Source: Theocolax elegans (taxonomy: Eukaryota; Arthropoda; Insecta; Hymenoptera; Cerocephalidae). Taken from it: 64,000 nt of DNA. The notes beneath the pieces are model-generated. The model made no database searches and had not been told where the DNA came from. It saw only the letters and a list, made by a program, of their open reading frames with translations. The stretch covers positions 97,777,580 through 97,841,579 of the forward strand of contig CM047425.1 of NCBI GenBank assembly GCA_026168455.1, written 5' to 3'. The position numbers and the translations under genes are program-made. This document shows, one piece after another, positions 28,001-41,400 of this stretch. Every line of letters begins with the position of its first letter. Position 1 is the stretch's first letter.

Positions 28001-31000
28001 TCATATGAGTGACAAGAAAGTGAAATAAGAATAACCAAAGAAATTGGATAAATTCATCTATTTTATTACTTAATCTAAGTTAGAGACACATGTACAGAAT
28101 TTACAAGGGCATGAAAAGGAAGAGAGAGTCAATCAAGGTAACGCTAACTCTCGGGCTCAAGGGAAAGCGACGATGTACCTCTCTTCGGTGGCGGGTACTT
28201 GATAATTTGCCGTGTAAGTAGTATAACTCGAGCTAAGTGGCACCACAGGAGCCGGATTATCATGCTGAATCTGAACTTGAGCCAAAGGTTTGATGTCTAC
28301 CTTAGGTCTCACCAATTTTTGAGGTTTCGATTCGGTAGCCGTGACCGTAAGAGTCGTTGGTACCGCAGAAATTTGTAGATTACCCGGCGCTACTTCGAGT
28401 TTCTGGAGTGGCGAATAGGCATAAATTGGTCCCCGAAGTGGCTCAACATTTTCAGCACGGATTTTGGCAAAGTAACGCATTGCTTCGATATCTTGGCGGC
28501 TCACGTAACGGACGCGCTGGAGTCGTCCATCGGGAAGCGCCACGTAGTATTCACCACGTTCTTGTTGTTGCCGTGGTTGACCGTCCAAGTCTCCATCTTC
28601 TTCTAGTTCGTTCACGGAACTTACTTGTTCCGACTGTTCAACAAATTAAAATTACTTTTATTATTTTATGTGAACTTACATTTTATTTTCATTATTAAAT
28701 TTATGATTATGTATGAATATGCTTTTTTTTATTAGAAAATAATCAAAAACAACAATATTAATATTTTAAATAATGTTACTAAATAATCACATATATTATT
28801 TATGGATTACTGATAATTAGAAACTAACATAATAAAATAGAAGTCAATTATTATTGGTAAACGTAAAAATAATAACATTTATCATTTAATTTTGAAATAA
28901 TAATTATCTTCGTATAAGACTGAATTAAAAACATACTTTTAGCGGAATACCATTGTTAAAATAATGTATTGAATTACTTAACTAATTAATTTTAAATGTT
29001 TCTAGTAAATATACAAACGATCTTGAATCAGTATTCATTCGCTTGGAAAATTTTCTTTGAAGCTAAAACGTACTTATTACGATAAATTATAGCCTCCGAA
29101 TTCATGGTGTACATCGTTTTTTTTCAATCTTTATTGAAATTCTGACTTTAATTTGACCATCAAAAACTTTTGTAGCATTAAAGCGGGTGAATAAGTAGAT
29201 AATTTGGTCTCTTTATTGTAAGAAATTGAAATATTTAATAACGATAATCAGTTTAATAAATCAATAATCGTCTATATTTAAATAAAAAAGCTCCATCGAA
29301 GAATTATTAATTACCTCGGTTTCGGGAAGACCACCGACAGTGGTAGGTTCATCAATTTCTGTCGCAGTTGACACTTCTGTGGTTGTGTATTCAGGAGCTC
29401 CGTATTGCTGCGACGGTGCACCATACTGCTGCGACGGTGGACCATACTGTCCTTGAGGATCAGGGTACTGTTGCTGCCTAGCCCGGAATCTTGGCTGTTG
29501 TTGACTCACCGGTGCACCGTATTGCTCTTGTGGCTCTGGAGCGCCATACTGTTGCTGAGGTTGCTGTTTCTGTTGTCTCGCGAATTTTTCGGGTGCAAAA
29601 GCTGGGGGAGCTTGCTGACGAGGAGATGGTCCCTGGGGTGCACCGTACTGTTGTGAAGGTGGTCCATATTGCTGTTGAGGTTGCTCGGGTGGTCCGTACC
29701 CATTGTCCACTTCCGTCGGTTGTTGCTGCTGACGCTGGGGTAGGTTGAACGCGGGACCATCCGGTCTCCAACCACGGGCTGGGTATGGACCCGACGATTC
29801 TTCCTGCTGTCTTGCGAAGAAGTAACGCTGTTGACCTTGTTGTCGGTACTGGGGCGGCTCGGCGAAGGCCGCAGTTGCAAAGAGCGCAAGACAAAAGAAT
29901 ACCTATAATTTACGAAATATAGTTTGATAGAATGTGCCCGTCGAATTATTAATTAATAACTTAACAATGTTTACAAATACTTTAATTAATGAACGATTAA
30001 TTAATTAATTAATTAATTGATTAATTAACGATTTATTTAAAAAGTCAATACTATCTTCACATCACTGCACAATAATAATTTTTGTAAATTAAATATAATT
30101 ACTACTACACGTAAAGAAATATTTTCAAAATAATCTAATTAGTTAACAATTAATAAAAATACGAAATTTAAACAACAAAAAACTGTCTAATTTGATCTTA
30201 AAAAACTAGAAAATAATATAATAATAATCAAACAAACTTCTAGATAGTATTGTCTAAAAGTTAAAACAGCAGTTAGGAAACACCGTACCTTCATGGCTAG
30301 TTGATGGTCTGGTGTTGTCGAAGCGACTGATTGCCGAAGTCCGGTGTTGTTGGATTATATATACGCGTGTTTGCGCGTGTTGCATGCCTAATACACCTCT
30401 CCTGTAAACCTGACATTGGCCTCCTAAAGGAGCTCGTGTGTGTTCGATGAATCGTACGTTGGCTCATCCCAAAACTTTACCTTCACTTTTTTCGGCTTTC
30501 TCAGTGTATAGTTGTCGAATTTTTCTTCGAGTCCAGTTATTCATTAGTAATTTGCAGGCAAGGGCTTCTTTTCTCACTTGGCATATTACTTAACATTCCG
30601 CGAATGAATTTTGCGTACATTTTGTACACCACAGATTTAAACATTGTAAATTAACCATAAGTTTACGTAAATTTGAAGTTTAAGAAAATTTTCCAAAAAC
30701 TTATAATGCATTAGAAATGTTGATTCGATTAGTTGCTTAATTAATCATATGACATTTAGATCTTATACACACATTAGCAATAAATGTTATTAATCCAATT
30801 TAAATAAATTATGATAAATTATATAAAAATTAGAACCCAAATCTTAATTACTATAAAACTTAAATTAAATTATTAAATAATTCTAATTTGAACGTAATTA
30901 GTTATTTGCATGCGTAATTAAAAAATTTGTTTAATGTTTATAAACAAACTTACGTATTATGTAAACGGAGCCTGCAAGCCGTACAATCGAGAATCGAGAC

Positions 31001-33608
31001 AAGTAAAATTGCATAATTTAATTGTATTGTAGAAAATCAGTATGTGTTTAGAATATTTTACAAAGGATTAACTTGCCGAAATCCAAAATTGCACCTATAT
31101 AAACTTATCCATCTTTTTATTTCTTAACTCTTTTTTCAAAGACGCGCTATTATAAATTATATAATTTTATTTTAATTTGTTAATCATAAAAAAATACGCA
31201 AAGCACATTCACTAAAATGGTAAAATAATCTATGTCAGAATACAAATTGTCGTAAACTACATAAAAAATGCAAGATTGATAATTACTGAATAAACTCATT
31301 AGCTTGCAACAAAAGACGCCGTGAAAATTTCTCGTAATTACATTCTAAGAAATGGTCATCATATCCATAAAAGAGAAATACAAGAAAATCAATATGCGTG
31401 TGCCAGTGACACCAAACGCGAATATAATCAGATAGAGACAAAAATCGCATAATCCTATGCGCATCATTCGCTTGATCCGTTTTTTTAATTCCTTCTACTC
31501 ATTGACATTGTCATTCCTGGCGGTTCGCCTCTTATGCAGCCGATTACGTATATATAATTTTAGCTCTGAACAGACGTACGCGTAATAGTCGACTCATAAT
31601 CCGGATTCAAAGTTCGAGATTACATGCAAGTCGCGTAGAATATAGTAAATCGGTACGAGGATACTTTTGTGCGTACGATGATGTTCTTTGCCCTTTATTA
31701 CATCTATAATTGCATTTAAAGTAAGTGTTTTGTATATATTAAACATTTTAAAATAGTCCTACAAAATGTTAATTAATTAAAATGATTAATTAAAAAAATT
31801 AAACGCAAAGTATAAACATCGTCATTTCGGGACATAATTTATCGTAATATCAAGGTACGGCGCCTAATCAGATAATTGAAGAGCTAAGCTCCACATGTGT
31901 CAGTGAGGTGAAAAAAAATGCGATCAGGGACACGTATATGAGGTGGCGATCGTCATCAGAATTTATTATGAGGCGCATCCGTCCGTTCAACCTTTGCGAG
32001 GACGTACACTCGTACGAGAATAGACTCCTTAAATAACTGCGCGGATCCCTTTCTTTCTTTCTGCTTCTTTTTCCGAGGTCCACGTGACATCATCCGAATA
32101 ATCGTTAGACTTTTAATACAATTTTAATTATAATCGGTCTATTATTTCTACGTTATTTTAAATACACGACCAGTATATAAATATATAATAATAGTACTGT
32201 ATTGACCTTTACAACTTAAATTTCGTCTAAATTTTCATTTTAATTTTTTATGCATATACAGAACAGACTCGCAGAGCGTGCACATTTTATAAAATGTTTG
32301 GAGCAACGTAATTTAACAATTGTAAGAATTAACCTTCACTTAATTTTATTAATTACTTGACCTCTTTGCAATGATATAATTCGTGAATCATAATTTCAAA
32401 AGTTTTACGGTGACTTATATTGTACACCAATGAGGCAACAATCGTAATGATATAATAGCATTATTATATCTTTAAAATTGACAAATTTGCATGCATTATT
32501 CGTTGTTTTATAATTAACATAAACACATTGAATCTTATACATACTGGAATTAAGATATTTGTCTTATTCAATTATCCTGACATCATGAAAATAAAGAATA
32601 CCAATAAATAACATCTTCGATATTCTTAATTTTTATAATGTAAATATTACCGATCATTTAATCGATATTGATATTATATTCAAACAATATATCTATGATT
32701 AGGTATATAAAATTTTATACTACATTAAAATTTATTACAGTCACTTTTCAATCCCAGGACTCATTTTAGAGTTCGCATTTACGTTGCGGTCAATATCAAA
32801 ATATATTAAAAACGGGAAATGCGATTATTATTTATTAAAAGGAGCATCAGAGAGGAAGCATCTCCCCGCTTTAATCCGAAAGAATAAACGCCTACTTTAC
32901 TTCTGTAGTGCGTAAATAACTATATTTATGTATTAAAATGTACATTTTAAATATAAAATAAAATTAATTTCAAAGTAAAATTTGATATTCTTAGGGGATA
33001 TCCAAGTAACAATAATTTCGAAAATACAAGTACCTGTAAAAGTTAAAGTAAAAATTGTCAAGTCTGAAGTATCTTGCGAAACTAAACGTATGAATTTCTA
33101 AAAATTTCGTTTTGAAGACACGATAAGTTACTCTCAATGAAAAATATATCTATATATCTATATAAATAATAGGACAAAAATGAAAAAATACGCATCGAAG
33201 CCAAAAATGTAAAAGAAAGGAGTAACTAGAGTTTGCCAAGTGTCGATCGAATAGTTTCTTCCGGTCGAAAAGTTTGCGGCGGCGATGGCAGCAGCAGCGT
33301 CCTCCCAACGAAATATCCCAACTCTCTCACTCTCTCTCACTCCCTCTCCCTGTCTCTCTCGCTCGCGCGCGCGCGGATATATTCAAGCGAAATCCGCGCC
33401 GATATCCACGTCGATTCTCCCTGTGCGTGTGTACCCGGGGGCGAGAGAGAGCTCCACGGCAAAGCAAATTATTCACACTCAAATGACTCCATTTCAATAT
33501 CGGACCGAGAGAGAAAGCCGAGGGACAAAAGAAGGGCGAGATGCCTGTCTCCCTCCTGCGTTTCCATGCGTTCACTCAATATATACATATACGTATATGT
33601 ATACATCC

Positions 33609-33649
<41 letters not shown>

Positions 33650-35386
33650 GCTGTTTCAGTTTGTCTTTGACTTTCCGTCTTTCTCGCACTCTTCCTTACA
33701 GTCGCGTTCTTGCCTTTTTTCTCCTTTTTTCAAGCCTATTTTTGTCTCTCTCGCCCGCGCGCGCAACCCCCTCAAAATGTACGTAATGTCAAAGTCACGT
33801 GAAACTTGTGTGTCTACGTATACGCCGAGATAGAAGGGTAGTAGCCTTTAGATTTAGCCTCGTTGCGAATTTCCAGTTTTCGTAGATAAATTATGTAGAG
33901 CTGTTATTCGACGATTTTAATTATAATCGGTCTATTATTTCTACGTTATTTTAAATACACGACCAGTATATAAATATAATAATAGTACTGTATTGACCTT
34001 TACAACTTAAATTTCGTCTAAATTTCATTTTAATTTTTTATGCATACAGAACAGACTCGCAGAGCGTGCACATTTTATAAAATGTTTGGAGCAACGTAAT
34101 TTAACAATTGTAAGAATTAACCTTCACTTAATTTTATTAATTACTTGACCTCTTTGCAATGATATAATTCGTGAATCATAATTTCAAAAGTTTTACGGTG
34201 ATTATATTGTACACCAATGAGGCAACAATCGTAATGATATAATAGCATTATTATATCTTTAAAATTGACAAATTTGCATGCATTATTCGTTGTTTTATAA
34301 TTAACATAAACACATTGAATATATCATACTGGAATTAAGATATTTGTCTTATTCAATTATCTGACATCATGAAAATGAAGAATACAATAAATAACATCTT
34401 CGATATTCTTCATTTTATAATGTAAATATTACGATCATTGATCGATATGAATTACATTCAAACAATATATCTATGATTAGGTATATAAAATTTTATACTA
34501 CATTAAAATTTATTACAGTCACTTTTCAATCCCAGGACTCATTTTAGAGTTCGCATTTACGTTGCGGTCAATATCAAAATATATTAAAAACGGGAAATGC
34601 GATTATTATTTATTAAAAGGAGCATCAGAGAGGAAGCATCTCCCCGCTTTAATCCGAAAGAATAAACGCCTACTTTACTTCTGTAGTGCGTAAATAACTA
34701 TATTTATGTATTAAAATGTACATTTTAAATATAAAATAAAATTAATTTCAAAGTAAAATTTGATATTCTTAGGGGATATCCAAGTAACAATAATTTCGAA
34801 AATACAAGTACCTGTAAAAGTTAAAGTAAAAATTGTCAAGTCTGAAGTATCTTGCGAAACTAAACGTATGAATTTCTAAAAATTTCGTTTTGAAGACACG
34901 ATAAGTTACTCTCAATGAAAAATATATCTATATATCTATATAAATAATAGGACAAAAATGAAAAAATACGCATCGAAGCCAAAAATGTAAAAGAAAGGAG
35001 TAACTAGAGTTTGCCAAGTGTCGATCGAATAGTTTCTTCCGGTCGAAAAGTTTGCGGCGGCGATGGCAGCAGCAGCGTCCTCCCAACGAAATATCCCAAC
35101 TCTCTCACTCTCTCTCACTCCCTCTCCCTGTCTCTCTCGCTCGCGCGCGCGCGGATATATTCAAGCGAAATCCGCGCCGATATCCACGTCGATTCTCCCT
35201 GTGCGTGTGTACCCGGGGGCGAGAGAGAGCTCCACGGCAAAGCAAATTATTCACACTCAAATGACTCCATTTCAATATCGGACCGAGAGAGAAAGCCGAG
35301 GGACAAAAGAAGGGCGAGATGCCTGTCTCCCTCCTGCGTTTCCATGCGTTCACTCAATATATACATATACGTATATGTATACATCC

Positions 35387-35427
<41 letters not shown>

Positions 35428-38400
35428 GCTGTTTCAGTTTGTCTTTGACTTTCCGTCTTTCTCGCACTCTTCCTTACAGTCGCGTTCTTGCCTTTTTTCT
35501 CCTTTTTTCAAGCCTATTTTTGTCTCTCTCGCCCGCGCGCGCAACCCCCTCAAAATGTACGTAATGTCAAAGTCACGTGAAACTTGTGTGTCTACGTATA
35601 CGCCGAGATAGAAGGGTAGTAGCCTTTAGATTTAGCCTCGTTGCGAATTTCCAGTTTTCGTAGATAAATTATGTAGAGCTGTTATTCGACGATTTTGAAT
35701 AGTTTTTATCGGCAAATCAATGTCATTATCATACATCATATATTATTTTTGACAATACACAACGACGTTAATTAGTGTTTTTGTACATTCGGAGACAGTT
35801 TTGAAATTTTTATCTTCACAAAAATATTATCTTATCTCAAAACATCGAAAAAGAAACTGCGGCTGTTGAATAGTAATTTACTCAATATTTGGGTACAATA
35901 ATGGATAAAGGGAAAATGATTAAGTAAAATTATTTCAAATATTTCTGCTACATTTAACTTATAATTTATATTGTATTAAATCTATTTTAATCGAATGGCT
36001 TAAATTTATCTCTTTTAAAATGGTATACGTAAATGAGAGAATTGCCTCTATATTATATATATACTCAATCAAATTTACCCAAGTGTATATTCATGAATAT
36101 TTTCTAAAGGGATTGTATGTATTTTATTTAATATTTTAGGCAATTGCAGTTTAAAAATTAAAACCTTTTAAAAATTTAATTTTTTTTCGTCATATATTTA
36201 TTTGGTTTATCTTTTTTCGCGTTTATCATACGTGTAAAAATAATTAATTGTTTTTGTCAAACTATGCAGAAATGGATGCAGTCTTTGTGTTCCAGTCCAT
36301 TCGTTATGATAAATATGATTAATTGCCGAAAAGTCAAACGATTAGGTATCCCCTTATAATTTGTAATCAGTAATGAATTGTCTGATAATTGAATTACAGT
36401 ATACATAAATACTTATAAACTCGTGTATAAAATACTCTAGATACACGGATAGAGACGTACAGATCAGCGAAAAAAGTAACAGAGTTAAAAAGTGTACTAT
36501 ACGGTTGAGGGGGCGGTTGTGCGGATTCTCTCAGAGCTTAGAAGGGGACTAGCGCATACATAGAAGCCAGGATGAAGGGAAGTTGCGCGTACGTCTACGA
36601 ATAAACTGGATTAATCGTCTATGAAGGGGCTAAAACAGCGCGTAAGCCCCCAGCCACATTCGTTTGCCATCGAATGTACATCCCTTTGGGGAATCCGGAA
36701 CGCGAGCCTCGTGTTATACAAATGCTTTTCCATCGAAAACATCCTCTATATACATTTCAAGAGTTTCGGAAATTGATCCTTGCGTCGCATATTATTCGAA
36801 CTTAGGTTTATGATAATTGCTTCTATCTCACGATGATCGAGCGAATTATTTTTTAGCATAAAAGAATTTGCGTGTATATCAAATATTTTATTGTTACTCA
36901 ATTATTCTAAACGCATAATAAGAATCATTACGTATAAAATGTAACTATAAACGAACGACGAACCTTTACCTAAATACAAATTTAAGAAAAGAAAAAAATG
37001 TGGATTATGCAAAATCTCTATAATACAAGTTTATCTCGAAAAAAAATCGGAATCTCGTTGTGAGACGAAAAATTACAAAGAACGATTGAAAGAGACGTTT
37101 TACCACGTTAATGTCGTAAGAGGCGGTCTTTGTCGTTTGCGCGTAGCGACCCAGTAATTGTCGCTTGCGTCAAGCGTGACCAGCTTGTGAATCGCGTGTC
37201 CATTTTAAATCCCAAAAAAAAATAACGAATCACATCATCGTTATTTTATTCTTCTTGTATTTTCCTTTAACGCTTTTTTTCTTGTCTATTCTCTAAATAC
37301 TTACATTTATAATTCGATTCTATTTATGACATTTTAAAAATTATGTTTTTCTTATAATATTTTTAGGCATATAAATTAAAAGAAACAATTTGTCTGTCTC
37401 CGTTGCATAAAAAGCATATCCTTATGATTCATCAACAACTTATTTCAACAACAAAGAAAACCCATATTTTATATTCATCGCGTTTTCACCTGCGCTATCC
37501 AATTCCTTGCATGACGCGCAATTCGACAAGCAGTAAAACGATTAAAATATGCGATTGCTCAACAACTGTCACCGAAGACTAACAACACCTTGTTCGAACA
37601 TAAATTCATCCCGATCAAAAATGAATTTCACCACGAAATTCGCACGTAATTATAATACATAGCTCGATCGCGAAATATGTATAATTCAACAAAGTGAACT
37701 TGTATATCCGACCAAACTTTTCACGTTTTCTTACACATCGAGAAATTTTGATATCGGTCGATCCCCGGGGTATTTCTTATTTAGCAACCAGTTGCTCGTG
37801 TCTCGGGAGGCCACTTTTCCGCCCGCACCGAATTAGGGAGCTGAATATAGTATGTATTATACATATATGTATATATATGTATGACGAAACCAACTTACAC
37901 ACACGTACGTGTATATAATCATGATTATTTTTTCGGCTTCGTTATTCGACCTTCTTATTATCGGTCAGTTCGATGTATATTACAAGGTAAAATTTGTTCA
38001 AATAGCGAATATTTGCTCAGACTTCAATAGGGGGATAGTCGATCCAAGGTTATTAAGGAATTATCATTCGATTAGATTTTAACGTTGAATGTATTTATAA
38101 CGCAATATTTTAGTACAATCGATAAGATTTGAATAAACTATATTTTTTCTGCAGATAATAATAATAATAATATTCAAATTAAATTTTGTGTTCGCTTAGT
38201 GTGAAGTAGTAGTCGTATTGATCTAAACTTTAAAAAAAGTGATAATATTGAAGTATTTGATAAAGAATAAGTATAATATCGTTCGAATGACTAAACTCGC
38301 AGTTTGAGTACGTTCAAACAAATGATTGAAAATTTTGAAACGACGAATAAGATTAGTGATTCTTCTATGTTGAATTTAATTTTTTATTCTACTAATGTTG

Positions 38401-41400
38401 GTAAAATATAGAATAAAAATCTTCTGTTAGGAGTTAAGCCAACCGCAACAATAATGACCTACATTATGAGAAAATCAGCAATTTATTATATTTATTTAAC
38501 CTACAAAGAGTAGAGTAATCCTCGGGAAATTCATTGAGAGGAAAAAGGAACCAGCCGGTTAGGATAATGAAGGAGGGAAGAGTGGTTGCTCTCAGCGCTT
38601 GGGACAGTGTCAGTCACTGTTTGCGCGTCTAACCAACCGTGGCGCCGACGGAGTTTGCTCATGATATTAGCACCGACGCCACTCGTTTAATCACTATCTC
38701 TCAACCGACCGGAAGGATTTCCTCTTTATATCCGTTGAGTTTTGTCATATTGATTATAACTCGATACAATTTTTTTCCATTTTTGGTACGTATATATACT
38801 CTACTGATTCTAGTTTTCGTTATCAGTTATTTTTAATAAAACTAAATCCTGATAAAATTTGTAATGAATAACTGAATTGACAATTTGGTTAATTTTTTAT
38901 ATATACAGCATAGAGAAACATGTTTGTAAAAAATATAACAATATAACGCAACAATGTAACAATTGGAAATAAGGTATCATTTGGAATTAAATGAAAGACC
39001 GCATAAATTTCGCATCAATACTCTCGAACACCTTCCAATAATTCGAATCAATAAACCACGGAAATTCGACGATAAATTCAAAGAAAGTTGAGCCAGAGTA
39101 TCCTAAGCAAATCCGGTGTAAACTCAATGAATTAAGCCGCTAACCTCCGTGGCAATGATCCCGCGAAGAAAACGAGATGAGAGAGTGAGAGAGAGAGAGA
39201 AAGGGGGGAAAATACGACTTTCGGATCTGTGAAACCCTTGGTTGGGCCAAGTTTCGAGAGCGGCCAAGTAGACGCGCCTACGCGAGAGAAATCTCAAGGC
39301 GGAAAGTTTGCGCGCGACGTAAACGGAGCTTAGCGGGGCGTATTACCGCCAATCTATGTTACAACGCATCCGCTACTTAACTAAACGATCCCTCCAGCAA
39401 TCTCGTTAATTTATTTATTTTATTTCATATTATTCTTTATTTTTTTTTGTTTTTTTTGTGGTAAAAGTAATTTTATATTAGAGGTATTAAGCATAGAATT
39501 TGAAAAACATATAATTTGTCGGTGATTTCAAGTTACGAGTTATACATACCCGTTTCCATGTTTATTTGTTTTTGATGGTAATAGAAAAATGTACAATTTA
39601 AATACATATCGTGTGGATAAAATCTAATGTACACTATTGTATAAATAGTCTAATCGGACGTTTTCAAAATTTACTCACGACTAAGTGTACCCAAAAATAT
39701 TATTACTCCATTTCCGTAGACTACCGCAACCAAAAAATAAACTTTAAATAATAGGAAGTAAGCAAAGAGCAAAATGGCACACGCTAAAGGGAACGAGAAA
39801 GAGAGAAAGAGAGAGAGAGAGGAGGATGAGAAATAAGAAGAAGAAAACTGCAGAGTTGGTTCAGGATAGGAGTGTGCGGGAAACTTACGCAAAAGTACAT
39901 CGCGCGGCTCAAGAGGCCGGAAGTAATTGGGAGCCGCGCGATCCCCCTCGTTATATATTTAGTGGGTGGCGAAACTTCCGACGGTATCGCGCGCGCGCGC
40001 TTGTGCACGGATTTTCGTCAAGATTTTACTCCGAGACGCGTGAATCAAAACTTGCTCGCTCAGCCTGTATACGAATGTAATTCTTGGGGCTTGCGAGGGC
40101 GTAGAGAGAGAGAGATAGAGAGAGAGTGAAAGAGGAAGAGAGAAGAGTCACTCTGTTATGAACTTGGACACAATGAGTATCAACTTCATTATTCCATGGT
40201 ATTCGCATTATACTAATGGTGGATGTTCAATTTAAATCGTTTTAACCTTCACTATTTGTAAGGTGTTACTGTAAATGGAGGGTGTTGTTTTAAATATTAA
40301 CAGTTGTCATCTTATTTAAAACGAGTTTGCGTATAATTTATTTACAAAAAAATTAGTAAGTTACGCACAATAGCAATAAATATAATACGTATATACAGTT
40401 ATAAACAAAATATATCTACATAAACGAAAAAGAAAACATTGAAATAATAAATGTAAATCAACGATATTCCCATCCAAAATCATAAAATTACTTTTTTATA
40501 CCAAAAAAAAAGGGAACGAGTATAAGCGCGCGGTAACGTCAGAATTTGATTGAGTTGCGCATAAGCAGATTTGCCGCGAAGCTCGTTCGAGCATTTGTTG
40601 GCAAAGAGGATTGCCCGACCGGGCCGAATGCAATGGAATACGGAATGTCGTGGGAGAGAAAGGAGAAGAGACAATTCAAATGAGAAAACGACGGCACGCG
40701 TGCAATGCGCATCGGTGAAATAAAAATTAATCGCTTCGGTATATCTATCCGATAATAAATTAATCATACTTTTATTTTTATCGCTCGATTTAACGAATGA
40801 TGATCATTTTCAGAAAGAATTTTAAGATTCGCACGTATTTTATTAAGAATAAGTATAATATCGTTCGAATGACTAAACTCGCAGTTTGAGTACGTTCAAA
40901 CAAATGATTGAAAATTTTGAAACGACGAATAAGATTAGTGATTCTTCTATGTTGAATTTAATTTTTTATTCTACTAATGTTGGTAAAATATAGAATAAAA
41001 ATCTTCTGTTAGGAGTTAAGCCAACCGCAACAATAATGACCTACATTATGAGAAAATCAGCAATTTATTATATTTATTTAACCTACAAAGAGTAGAGTAA
41101 TCCTCGGGAAATTCATTGAGAGGAAAAAGGAACCAGCCGGTTAGGATAATGAAGGAGGGAAGAGTGGTTGCTCTCAGCGCTTGGGACAGTGTCAGTCACT
41201 GTTTGCGCGTCTAACCAACCCGTGGCGCCGACGGAGTTTGCTCATGATATTAGCACCGACGCCACTCGTTTAATCACTATCTCTCAAACCGACCGGAAAG
41301 GATTTCCTCTTTATATCCGTTGAGTTTTGTCATATTGATTAAACTCGATACAATTTTTTTCCATTTTTGGTACGTATATATCCTACTGATTCTAGTTTTC

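Noticed and set aside
29405..29894. Several + and - strand frames over the YGxP exon
   Set aside because: Shadows of the Gln-rich exon in other frames; only the frame joined to the signal peptide and exon 3 is coherent.
31676..31732. TATA-like TATATAA at about 31551 followed by a short + strand frame starting [10 protein letters not shown]
   Set aside because: It looks like a signal-peptide exon, but the frame stops after about 13 codons and no partner exon was found.
33158..35564. Matching open frames in both units of duplication A
   Set aside because: They recur only because the DNA is duplicated; the proteins are low-complexity Ser/Leu/Arg readings without conserved motifs.
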